Assembly (NCBI GenBank): GCA_021812865.1
Contig: JAKAMP010000183.1
Span: 1 to 6,286, forward strand
Source of the DNA: Bacteroidota bacterium
GTDB lineage: Bacteria; Bacteroidota; Bacteroidia; Bacteroidales; JAAYUG01
Reading direction: 5' to 3'
Length of the DNA: 6,286 nucleotides
The notes beneath the pieces were generated by a model. It was not told the DNA's origin. It worked only from the letters and a program-made list of their open reading frames with translations, and made no database searches. A program made the position numbers and the translations under genes. Below are positions 1-6,286 of this stretch, one piece after another. Position 1 is the first letter of the stretch. Every line of letters starts with the position of its first letter.

Positions 1-294
1 GATAATGCCTGTAAATATTCAGACGATAAGAAAGCAAAAGTGCAGATCGATTTCAATGACACTGCAGTAATAGCCAACGTTACCGACTGGGGAATTGGCA
101 TTCCCGAAGAAGAACTGGAACATATTTTCAAGCCTTTATACCGGGCCTATAATGTTAGCGGGAAGTCAGGGCACGGTATTGGCCTCACCATTGTAAAGAG
201 AGTGGCCGATCTACATCATGCCAGGGTGTTCATTCGATCAGAACTGAATGTTGGCACCACGGTTACAGTAAGTATACCATCCATACATAAATAG
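1..294 (+). CDS. Sensor histidine kinase, C-terminal ATPase domain only (5' end outside window)
   Basis: The frame is open from the first base and gives 97 residues before a TAG stop. They match the second half of a HATPase_c domain (GHKL fold), which binds ATP and phosphorylates the conserved His of the kinase. The N-box tail DNACKYS is at residues 1-7, the G1 box DWGIGI at 29-34, the F-box FKPLYR at 43-48 and the G2 box GHGIGL at 57-62. The usual closing beta strands end in VSIP. The protein stops right after the ATPase fold, so no receiver or output domain follows. The sensor, HAMP/PAS and HisKA parts lie off the left edge, so the stimulus cannot be read. The gene ends 13 bases before the otsAB start on the same strand, suggesting one transcript and perhaps a link to osmotic or desiccation stress; that link is inference. 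No response regulator is visible. The family call is secure; the subfamily is not. Confidence 0.93.
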   Translation, partial: DNACKYSDDKKAKVQIDFNDTAVIANVTDWGIGIPEEELEHIFKPLYRAYNVSGKSGHGIGLTIVKRVADLHHARVFIRSELNVGTTVTVSIPSIHK

Positions 295-298
295 AATC

Positions 299-303
299 GG
301 GGA
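299..303 (+). promoter_or_regulatory. Candidate ribosome binding site of the otsAB fusion gene
   Basis: GGGGA sits in the 13-base gap between the kinase stop codon and the ATG at 308, with 4 bases between it and the start. It is a partial Shine-Dalgarno match with slightly short spacing. It supports the ATG at 308 as the start, since the translated N-terminus (RLII...RLPFSV) begins just where the OtsA family does. Confidence 0.45.
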
Positions 304-307
304 TTAT

Positions 308-2518
308 ATGCGACCTGAATTTAAAAGGCTGATCATTGCTGCCTACCGCTTACCATTCAGCGTAACTCAAACAAAATCAGGGTATCGCAAGGTACAGAGT
401 TCAGGAGGGCTTGTGTCTGCAATTCTTTCTCTTGCCGAGAAATTCAAATCGGAAGAAAATGAGATGAGGAAGATTCTATGGGTTGGATATGGCGATTTCC
501 AGTCAAAAGAAATCCCAGCAAACCAATTGAAAAATGAGCACTTCCAAATTGCACCTGTCACCATTCCCAAAAAGACTCATAGACTGTTTTATGAAGGATT
601 CTGCAATGACTTTATATGGCCTCTTTTTCACTATTTCCCTTCCTACTATGTAAGCCATAACGAGTATTACGACGCATACAGGGAAACCAATAATCTTTAT
701 TGTAAGCAACTGGAAACGGTTGTCAGACCAGGCGATTTTGTATGGATACATGATTACCAGCTGATGTTGTTGCCAGCCATGCTCAGAAAAAAAATCCCGG
801 GAGTCACTTCGGGTTTTTTCCTGCATATCCCCTTTCCCTCCTTCGAGATTTTCAGGCTCATTCCGAGGCGCTGGCGGGAAGATATGATCCATGGCATGCT
901 TGGGGCTGACCTGATTGGCTTTCACACTCACGACTACCTGCAGCATTTTCTGAAATCAGTCAGGAGAACCACTGGCTTTGAATGCAGGCAGAACATCATT
1001 CATACAGCCCAACGCGTTGTGAAAGCCGATGCTTTTCCGATCGGCATTGATTATGATAAATTTCACCAGGCAGCTTTAAGCCCTTCCGTTTTGAATGAAA
1101 AAAAGAAAATCTACCGGCAATTGCACGGGCAGAAACTCATTTTCTCCGTTGACCGTCTCGATTATACAAAAGGATTACTGAACAGACTCAGGGCATACGA
1201 ATTGTTCCTCGATCGAAATCCACAGTGGCTTACAAAAGTTGTTTTCAACATGGTGGTTGTACCTTCCCGTGACAATATCGACCGGTATCGTGAAATGCGC
1301 AAGGAAATTGAATATAATGTCGGACGTATCAATGGCAAATACAGTTCATTATCCTGGAGACCCGTGATTTACCAGTATAAATCACTCCGTTTCGACGAGC
1401 TGGTAGCCTTATACGACCTGAGCGATGTCGGATTGATTACCCCATTGAGGGATGGGATGAACCTGGTTGCTAAAGAATATGTTGCCTGCCAGGTACAGAA
1501 TCATGGAGTAATTATTTTGAGTGAAATGGCCGGAGCCGCAGCTGAATTAAGCGAAGGAATCATTATCAACCCTGCTGATGATGAAGAGACTTCCCAGGCC
1601 ATTAAAAAAGCCCTTGAAATGAGCCAGAAGGAAAAAATAAGCCGCATGAATATCATGCAAAAGCGCCTTCAGACTTATAATGTATTCACTTGGGCTGAGG
1701 ATTTTTTCAATCAAGTATATGATACCAAAGAGCAACAAAAGGCAATGAATGTAAGGCTGATGAATAAGACTATTGCTGAAAAAATACGATTTGACTTTCA
1801 CCATGCCAGGAAAAGAATATTCTTCCTCGATTATGACGGGACCCTGGTTCCTTTTACCAAATATCCCGAGAACGCATCCATTAAAAGTAGTACCCTGGAA
1901 ATTATTAAAACCCTGACTGCTGACAGCCGAAACACCGTTGTTATTGTAAGTGGCAGGAACAGGGAATTCCTTGAACGCCAGTTTTCCGGAACCCCGGTTG
2001 CGCTCATCGCAGAACATGGGTGTTTTATAAGAATGCCGGGAAAAGAATGGCAAACTACAGTGAATATCGATACGCAGTGGAAATCGTCTATTATGCCGGT
2101 TTTGCAGGATTATGTATACCGCTGCACGGGTTCATTCATCGAAGAAAAAGCAGGAAGCCTGGCCTGGCATTACCGGAATGCCGATAGTGATTTTGCACAA
2201 TTAAGGCTTCATGAACTGCGTGACGATCTGTCTGAAATCATACGACACAAAACGACATTCGATATCCTCGAAGGCAGCAAAGTGTTAGAAGTGAAAAGCG
2301 GACGATACGACAAGGGGCAGGCAGCCTTGCTCCTCCTGGCAAACAACGATTATGATTTCATTTTTGCAACAGGGGATGATAAAACCGATGAAGACCTGTT
2401 CAGAACCCTGCCGGAAACCGCCCTTACCATTAAAATCGGAACCATTCCTTCCTATGCAAGGTTCAATCTTACTGACATCCCCTCCCTGCTGAAACTTCTC
2501 AATCAGTTGAGCGAATGA
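308..2518 (+). CDS. Bifunctional trehalose-6-phosphate synthase / trehalose-6-phosphate phosphatase (OtsA-OtsB fusion)
   Basis: This 736-residue cytoplasmic enzyme makes trehalose in two steps: UDP-glucose plus glucose-6-phosphate gives trehalose-6-phosphate, which is then dephosphorylated. Residues 1-475 are a GT20 (OtsA) domain. By alignment from memory to E. coli OtsA, the glucose-6-phosphate pocket is complete (R14, W58, Y95, W104, R321). So are the UDP-glucose residues (G34, D149, H173, R283, K288, D382, N385, L386, E390). Residues 495-736 are a HAD-type OtsB domain with DYDGT at 508-512 (nucleophile D508, acid/base D510), VSGR at 547-550, the substrate motif around EEKAGSLAWHYR (612-623) and GDDKTDE at 689-695. 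There is no signal peptide. The length fits a fused enzyme, about one OtsA plus one OtsB. One oddity is AAYR at 11-14 where most homologues have VSNR; the Arg itself is kept. Both halves look active. It follows a histidine kinase gene by 13 bases. Confidence 0.97.
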   Translation: MRPEFKRLIIAAYRLPFSVTQTKSGYRKVQSSGGLVSAILSLAEKFKSEENEMRKILWVGYGDFQSKEIPANQLKNEHFQIAPVTIPKKTHRLFYEGFCNDFIWPLFHYFPSYYVSHNEYYDAYRETNNLYCKQLETVVRPGDFVWIHDYQLMLLPAMLRKKIPGVTSGFFLHIPFPSFEIFRLIPRRWREDMIHGMLGADLIGFHTHDYLQHFLKSVRRTTGFECRQNIIHTAQRVVKADAFPIGIDYDKFHQAALSPSVLNEKKKIYRQLHGQKLIFSVDRLDYTKGLLNRLRAYELFLDRNPQWLTKVVFNMVVVPSRDNIDRYREMRKEIEYNVGRINGKYSSLSWRPVIYQYKSLRFDELVALYDLSDVGLITPLRDGMNLVAKEYVACQVQNHGVIILSEMAGAAAELSEGIIINPADDEETSQAIKKALEMSQKEKISRMNIMQKRLQTYNVFTWAEDFFNQVYDTKEQQKAMNVRLMNKTIAEKIRFDFHHARKRIFFLDYDGTLVPFTKYPENASIKSSTLEIIKTLTADSRNTVVIVSGRNREFLERQFSGTPVALIAEHGCFIRMPGKEWQTTVNIDTQWKSSIMPVLQDYVYRCTGSFIEEKAGSLAWHYRNADSDFAQLRLHELRDDLSEIIRHKTTFDILEGSKVLEVKSGRYDKGQAALLLLANNDYDFIFATGDDKTDEDLFRTLPETALTIKIGTIPSYARFNLTDIPSLLKLLNQLSE

Positions 2519-2654
2519 GCCTGATATTAATGCGCCAGGTAATGGTCACACAGTTGTCAAACGATGGTTTCCATATATCCAGTAGACCATCCGCCTATGC
2601 GGAGACCAGCCATTACTTTCAATTCCCAAAAGCTAACGGATAAAAGGCTCCAAA
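2519..2654. other. Spacer between converging transcription units
   Basis: These 136 bases separate the 3' end of the trehalose gene from the 3' end of the lamin-tail gene. I see no convincing coding frame and no hairpin followed by a T-run in either direction. Whatever ends the two converging transcripts is therefore not a classical intrinsic terminator. The notable content is the set of nested inverted repeats listed separately. Confidence 0.6.
2539..2616. repeat. Nested inverted repeats able to fold as a three-way junction
   Basis: GTAATGG (2539-2545) is the exact reverse complement of CCATTAC (2610-2616). Inside this outer stem lie two short hairpins: ATGG-TTT-CCAT (2564-2574) and TCCGC-CTAT-GCGGA (2590-2603). 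A competing pair, ATGGTC (2542-2547) with GACCAT (2585-2590), would break both the outer stem and part of the second hairpin. The whole is 78 bases, but it lacks the T-arm, anticodon arm and 3' end of a tRNA. It may help end the converging transcripts or be a small structured RNA, or it may be chance. The base pairing is seen; the function is guesswork. Confidence 0.3.
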
Positions 2655-3266
2655 TCACAATTCCTCGTTTTCTCCATTTTTACTTGCCTTTTTCCCATCC
2701 TTTGAACTTTTCTTTTTTGCCGGCTTGCCTGTTTTGGCCTTGTTATTCGATGATCCGGGAGAAGGAGTCTGGATATATTTCCAGTTATTCGAGCCATCGG
2801 GCACACGTCCGTATGAAATATCTTTCACCTGGGATTTGAAAGTGATTACATCCACAAGTTCAGTACCCGTGCTGGTTTTCCGGTATAATCCGAGAATCTC
2901 GCCTTTTTTGCTCAGACGGAAGGAAAGATGCCGCACACCTGCTGCAGGCGTTCCATCGGCGTACAGCACGATAAATCCATGGGCTTTAATGGTTGTGGAA
3001 TCTGCTTTTGATGAGGGTATCCTGCATTTACAGGGATACCCTACGGAATCTGAAATGCAATATCCGCCGATATTCACAGTTGCGTTACCGGCATTATATA
3101 TTTCAATCCAGTCAGTCGTTTTTCCATGATTGTCCTTCAGCCCACTTTTATTTTTGGCCATGAATTCATTGATGAACAACTGGCTGTATCCTTTTCCGGG
3201 TACAAGTAGGAACGCTGATAAAAGCATTCCGGATATTATCACGCTTGAACGATGTTTCATTCTCAT
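2655..3266 (-). CDS. Secreted lamin-tail-domain (LTD) protein with lysine-rich tail
   Basis: A 203-residue protein. Residues 1-28 are a typical signal peptide: basic start (MRMKHR), hydrophobic core IISGMLLSAFLLV, likely cleavage around GYSQ. So it is probably exported to the periplasm or cell surface. Residues 29-172 match a lamin tail domain, an immunoglobulin-like beta fold: LFINEFMAKN, DWIEIYNAGN, IGGYCISDS, GFIVLYADG, LSFRLSKKGEILGLY and SYGRVPDGSNNW occur in the usual order. Three cysteines (C70, C79, C81) sit in one loop. Residues 176-203 are a low-complexity tail with ten lysines and no type IX sorting domain. LTDs in bacteria are thought to bind surfaces or ligands and often sit beside enzymes; here the domain stands alone. 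The ATG overlaps the rhaA stop as ATGA, implying translational coupling; a second ATG lies two codons on. Its role in rhamnose use is unknown. Confidence 0.88.
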   Translation of the reverse strand: MRMKHRSSVIISGMLLSAFLLVPGKGYSQLFINEFMAKNKSGLKDNHGKTTDWIEIYNAGNATVNIGGYCISDSVGYPCKCRIPSSKADSTTIKAHGFIVLYADGTPAAGVRHLSFRLSKKGEILGLYRKTSTGTELVDVITFKSQVKDISYGRVPDGSNNWKYIQTPSPGSSNNKAKTGKPAKKKSSKDGKKASKNGENEEL

Positions 3267-4534
3267 GATCTTAGGGAAAGTATATTGCGCTCATAATCCT
3301 GGATTTCCTTGATGAACTGATCTCCCGGGGGAACACAGTTCGTCAGGCAGAAGTAATCCCAAACCGCACCAAATGGCTTTGTTTTCGCTTCTTCGAGCAA
3401 GGCAAGCCTTTCAAAATATTTTCCTTCTGCCTCGTACTTTCTGAGTTGTTGGATGGGTTCCAGGAGGGCGTACAACAGGCTTTTCTGTGTGTTCCTGATT
3501 CCTATCACATACGCGCCTATACGGTTGATGGATGCATCGAAAAAGTCAAGACCTATGTTCGCCCGCGGGAGCGCATCGGCTCTGACAATCTCCTGGGCGA
3601 ACGCCATCAGTTCATCATTGAAACTCACCACGTGGTCGCTGTCCCACCGTAGTCCCCTGCTTACGTGAAACATGAGCTCAGGGGTATACAGCAGAAGGGA
3701 CGATATCTTATCGGCCACCGATTCGGTGGGATGGAAATGACCCATATCGATGCAAATCATTTTATTCCGCGTAAGACCGTATCCCATATAAAATTCATGC
3801 GATCCCACCACGTATGCTTCGCTGCCAATCCCGAACAGTTTGCTCTCAATAGAATCGGTCATTTCTCCGCTTGGATATTCAAGACTAAAAATTTCATCCA
3901 GCGACTTCCGGAGGGTTTCGCGGTACTTCATCCGGTTTACGGTTTGATCCTTGGTGCCGTCGGGAATCCACAGGTTATGGATGGTGCGTGAATGCAAAGA
4001 TCGACCCATCCAAGCACTGATCTCCCTGCACCGGTTCACATGCTCAATCCAGAAGCGCCGAACCGACTCGTCCTGGCTGGATAGAGTAAAACCCTCATTT
4101 GCCAAGGGATGGCTAAAACAGGTACAATTAAAATCGAGCTTTACCTGGTGCTCTTTTGCCCAGTCCACCCAGCCCTCGAAATGAGCAGGCTCGATGGCAT
4201 CCCTGTCAACCTTCTTCCCCCTGAAGTCGCCATAAATGGCGTGCAGGTTGACCCGATGATTGCCGGGAACAAGGGATAAGGCAAATGCCAGGTCGGCCTG
4301 CAATTCAGCATGGTTACGCGCCTTACCTGGATAATGGCCTGTGGCCTGGATGCCTCCCCCTGAAAGGGAGGAATCGGATGTTTCAAATCCGCCTACATCG
4401 TCGCCTTGCCAGCATTGAACGGAGACAGACACACTGCTGAGTTTATGCAATACAGCCTCGGCGTCAATTCCCCAATCGGCATATTGTTCGCGCGCCAGCT
4501 CATATGCCTGCATGATCCTGCCCTGTTGTTCCAT
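3263..4534 (-). CDS. rhaA: L-rhamnose isomerase
   Basis: This cytoplasmic enzyme converts L-rhamnose to L-rhamnulose, the first step of phosphorylative rhamnose breakdown. At 423 residues it is close to the 419 of E. coli RhaA and alignable end to end: CWQGDDVGGFE at 41-51, TIHNLWIPDG at 184-193, ESKLFGIGSEAYVVGS at 230-245, IDMGHFHPTE at 262-271 and LRWDSDHVV at 295-303. The metal ligands expected from E. coli are all present: E230, D263, H266, H290, D298, D300 and D330. It has no signal peptide and no truncation. The ATG lies 1 base after the rhaB stop and the TGA overlaps the next gene's ATG, so it is the middle gene of a three-gene operon. A second ATG at 4513 (residue 8) has a better Shine-Dalgarno (AGGG, 7-base spacing) and also fits the family N-terminus; that start would give 416 residues. 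Confidence 0.97.
   Translation of the reverse strand: MEQQGRIMQAYELAREQYADWGIDAEAVLHKLSSVSVSVQCWQGDDVGGFETSDSSLSGGGIQATGHYPGKARNHAELQADLAFALSLVPGNHRVNLHAIYGDFRGKKVDRDAIEPAHFEGWVDWAKEHQVKLDFNCTCFSHPLANEGFTLSSQDESVRRFWIEHVNRCREISAWMGRSLHSRTIHNLWIPDGTKDQTVNRMKYRETLRKSLDEIFSLEYPSGEMTDSIESKLFGIGSEAYVVGSHEFYMGYGLTRNKMICIDMGHFHPTESVADKISSLLLYTPELMFHVSRGLRWDSDHVVSFNDELMAFAQEIVRADALPRANIGLDFFDASINRIGAYVIGIRNTQKSLLYALLEPIQQLRKYEAEGKYFERLALLEEAKTKPFGAVWDYFCLTNCVPPGDQFIKEIQDYERNILSLRS
4521..4524 (-). promoter_or_regulatory. Possible ribosome binding site for an alternative rhaA start at 4513
   Basis: On the minus strand AGGG is followed by 7 bases and then an in-frame ATG at 4513-4511. The upstream ATG at 4534 has only an A-rich stretch before it. 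The choice between the two starts changes the protein by seven residues, outside the conserved domain. Bacteroidota genes often lack a clear Shine-Dalgarno, so this does not settle the matter. Confidence 0.3.
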
Positions 4535-4535
4535 T

Positions 4536-6014
4536 TTAATGCTTTTTTAAAATAATATTTTGAAAATGGTGGAATGCATTTTCCCATACCTCCTTTTCCT
4601 GGGGAAGAAATATTTTCGAAGGGAAAGAAAGCCTTACCACCTCTCGTATTTCACTGTGTGAATGCAGGTCACCCTGCGCCATGGCTTGTACCAGAATATT
4701 TCCAAGTGCAGTGCCTTCTGCTGGGCCTGTGATAACCGGCACCTGGCATGCATTTGCTGTGAACTGACACAAGGTTTCATTCTGCACACCCCCACCGATA
4801 ATATATATCGTATCGATCGGACTAGGGGATAATGCCCTGAGCTGATCGAGGGTTTGCCTGTATTTTAGCGCCAGGCTCTCAAGCACAGTCCTGGAAATCT
4901 CTGCATGGGACTGAGGAACAGCCTGTCCTGTGGACCTGCAATATTCCATAATGGCGGCCGGCATATCGGGAGGATTCATGAATGCCAGATCGTCCGGGTC
5001 CACTATGGCGGTAAATGGCCTGGCCGTGAGGGCCATTCCAACCATATCCGCGTAGCTGTACTGCTTATCCTGCCAGGCTGCCCTGCATTGCTGAAACAGC
5101 CATAATCCCATGATATTCTTCAAAACGCGGAAAGTTCTGCCCACCCCTCCTTCGTTGGTGATGTTGAATTCCAATGACTTATCACTGATCAGCGGCTTTT
5201 TGCTTTCTATTCCCATCAGCGACCATGTTCCTGAACTGATATAGGCCCATTGCTCCCCCTCGGCAGGAATTGCAGCAATGGCTGAGGCTGTATCGTGCGA
5301 GGCCACCGAAACAACCGGAACCGGTTTCCCATGGATTTTCCGAACTACCTGCTGTGATAAGTTTCCCAACATGGTTCCTGGCTGAACAATTTTTTGCATG
5401 ATATTCATGTTCACACCCAGCTTGGCGAATATACTGGCATCCCAGTTATCAGTAAATGGATTATACAACTGGGATGTGGTGGCAAAACTGAATTCGCTGC
5501 TTCGGACTCCGGATAGCAGAAAATTGAATATATCAGGCATGAAAAGCAGGGCATCAGCCTGCTCCAGAACCGGACTTTTTGCTTTTACCATGGAATACAA
5601 CTGAAAAACGCTGTTGAAAGGCATAAACTGGATGCCTGTTTTTTGGTACAGTTGTTCCTTAGGCATTTCCCTGAAGAATGCCTCCATCATACCTTCGGTA
5701 CGGGAATCCCTATAACAATAAGGCAATCCCAGCATCACCCCCTCCCGGTTGAAAAGCGCAAAATCAACACCCCAGGTATCCACTGCAACCGATTCAGGAT
5801 GCAATGCCTGTTCCTGAAAACAGCGGGTGAGCGCGGTTAACATTTCCTCATAAAAACGGTAGACATTCCATTGAAGATGCCCCTGTAAAGGCATCATGCC
5901 AGTCGGAAAGCGATGAATTTCACGAAGTTCAATCCGGTTATGCTGCAGCAGTCCGAATATTGCCCTGCCGCTTTCTGCGCCGAGATCAAAAGCCAGATAA
6001 CCTTTCCCTGCCAT
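4536..6014 (-). CDS. rhaB: Rhamnulokinase (L-rhamnulose kinase, FGGY family)
   Basis: This enzyme phosphorylates L-rhamnulose with ATP to L-rhamnulose-1-phosphate, the step after RhaA. It has 492 residues against 489 in E. coli RhaB. The FGGY N-terminal half starts with FDLGAESGRA (residues 9-18, phosphate-1 loop) and has VDTWGVDFALF at 78-88. SHDTASA at 239-245 carries the likely catalytic base D241. The C-terminal ATPase half has YISSGTWSLMGIE at 258-270, IIGGGVQNE at 405-413 (adenosine-binding glycines) and GPAEGTALGN at 430-439. AESGR after DLG and the HDTAS form are what one expects of rhamnulokinase rather than xylulo-, glycero- or fuculokinase. It is cytoplasmic. It is the first gene of the rhaB-rhaA-LTD operon. 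An in-frame TGA at 6018-6020 rules out any longer start. There is no clear Shine-Dalgarno just before the ATG. Confidence 0.96.
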   Translation of the reverse strand: MAGKGYLAFDLGAESGRAIFGLLQHNRIELREIHRFPTGMMPLQGHLQWNVYRFYEEMLTALTRCFQEQALHPESVAVDTWGVDFALFNREGVMLGLPYCYRDSRTEGMMEAFFREMPKEQLYQKTGIQFMPFNSVFQLYSMVKAKSPVLEQADALLFMPDIFNFLLSGVRSSEFSFATTSQLYNPFTDNWDASIFAKLGVNMNIMQKIVQPGTMLGNLSQQVVRKIHGKPVPVVSVASHDTASAIAAIPAEGEQWAYISSGTWSLMGIESKKPLISDKSLEFNITNEGGVGRTFRVLKNIMGLWLFQQCRAAWQDKQYSYADMVGMALTARPFTAIVDPDDLAFMNPPDMPAAIMEYCRSTGQAVPQSHAEISRTVLESLALKYRQTLDQLRALSPSPIDTIYIIGGGVQNETLCQFTANACQVPVITGPAEGTALGNILVQAMAQGDLHSHSEIREVVRLSFPSKIFLPQEKEVWENAFHHFQNIILKKH

Positions 6015-6028
6015 AATTCAATGTTCAA

Positions 6029-6286
6029 TCATGACTCCAAGATAGCAATGTTAAGAGAATCAAGTGCAAATTTCAGTGAATTATTATCCGTGGCGAAAGT
6101 TTGGCGTTCTATTTGCCCAAATAAGTCAGGATTACCTGAAAGTTCGAGCATCCTGGCGGGAGAAAGCAACCTTGCGGTATGAACTCCGGCAATACCTTCA
6201 ATATTCTATCTAATGGAGGGATGTAATTTTTTAGTACCGGAGGTATCGCAGAGTAAGCGTTTACCAGCGAAGTTAATATCTCGTCT
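6029..6286 (-). pseudogene. Possible 3' end of an unrecognised, frame-broken or misread gene upstream of rhaB
   Basis: On the minus strand a frame is open from 6205 to a TGA at 6029-6031 (58 codons). It includes protein-like stretches such as ARLLSPARMLELSGNPDLFG and LKFALDSLNIAILES, with purine-rich first codon positions. The same frame is closed by TAG at 6206-6208. A second frame is open from the window edge to TAG at 6109-6111, giving DEILTSLVNAYSAIPP and more. A single frame switch between 6111 and 6205 would join the two into one gene tail ending 14 bases before rhaB. The cause could be a sequencing error near a contig end, a decayed gene, or chance open frames. I do not recognise the family. 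The position, just before rhaB on the same strand, would fit another rhamnose-operon gene, but nothing in the sequence proves this. Confidence 0.28.
6037..6063 (-). promoter_or_regulatory. Weak candidate Bacteroidota-type promoter for the rhaBA operon
   Basis: On the minus strand TATCTTGG (6044-6037) differs by one base from the TAnnTTTG -7 box of Bacteroides housekeeping promoters. A TTG (6063-6061) lies 16 bases upstream in the place of the -33 box. Transcription would begin close to the rhaB start codon, leaving a leader of roughly 15 bases. The match is short and overlaps the possible broken gene tail, so it could be chance. If an upstream rhamnose gene exists, the operon may instead be read from further right. 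Confidence 0.18.

Noticed and set aside
503..946. Long open frame of 147 codons on the minus strand within otsAB
   Set aside because: It lies fully inside the OtsA domain on the opposite strand. The plus-strand product has a full set of family motifs there, while the antisense product resembles no family I know.
1547..2053. Antisense open frame of 168 codons across the OtsA-OtsB junction
   Set aside because: The sense frame carries the DYDGT and VSGR motifs over the same bases. The antisense product shows no domain and no start signal.
2539..2616. A tRNA gene, suggested by the 78-base span closed by a 7-base stem
   Set aside because: There is no 7-base anticodon loop arm, no T-loop consensus and no proper D-arm. 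The second hairpin has a 4-base loop.
2725..3129. Plus-strand open frame of 134 codons opposite the lamin-tail gene
   Set aside because: The minus strand encodes a signal peptide and a recognisable LTD in this stretch, so the plus frame is a shadow.
5913..6182. Plus-strand open frame of 89 codons over the rhaB start
   Set aside because: It overlaps about 100 bases of clear rhaB coding sequence on the opposite strand and has no recognisable domain.
6184..6242. CTCCGG (6184-6189) and CCGGAG (6237-6242) as a regulator operator upstream of rhaB
   Set aside because: The two 6-base arms are 47 bases apart with no matching flanks. This is too short and too spread to call an operator.
6213..6286. 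A divergent plus-strand gene starting with the ATG at 6213
   Set aside because: Only 24 codons fit before the edge, there is no recognisable sequence, and it competes with minus-strand frames that look at least as protein-like.

Overview
The window looks like a fragment of a Bacteroidota chromosome, perhaps a whole short contig, because both ends cut through coding sequence. The assignment rests on three things. There is a single-chain OtsA-OtsB fusion of a kind common in that phylum. There is a small secreted lamin-tail-domain protein. Shine-Dalgarno signals are weak or absent before several genes. Base composition looks moderate throughout. The genus cannot be read from the sequence.

The left half (1-2518, plus strand) holds the 3' end of a sensor histidine kinase gene. 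It is followed 13 bases later by a complete bifunctional trehalose-6-phosphate synthase/phosphatase gene (otsAB fusion, 736 codons). The kinase tail has the usual ATP-binding boxes. All the sugar-phosphate and nucleotide-sugar residues I know from E. coli OtsA are in place, as are the DxDGT and GDDxTDE motifs of the phosphatase. Together they would convert UDP-glucose plus glucose-6-phosphate to trehalose, a compatible solute. The close spacing suggests one transcript.

The right half (2655-6014, minus strand) is a tight operon read right to left: rhaB (rhamnulokinase), then rhaA (L-rhamnose isomerase) after a 1-base gap, then a secreted lamin-tail-domain protein whose ATG overlaps the rhaA stop by 4 bases. 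RhaA and RhaB carry out the first two steps of phosphorylative L-rhamnose catabolism. The aldolase, transporter and regulator are not in the window. The lamin-tail protein has no known place in that pathway and is the least expected member.

The two transcription units converge on a 136-base spacer (2519-2654) that contains nested inverted repeats but no classical terminator. The right margin (6015-6286) holds no complete gene. It has minus-strand reading frames that look like the broken or misread 3' end of an unrecognised gene just upstream of rhaB. No mobile element, tRNA, rRNA or CRISPR was found. I do not see a new multi-gene system. The most unusual points are the coupling of a lamin-tail protein to rhamnose genes and the kinase-trehalose pairing.
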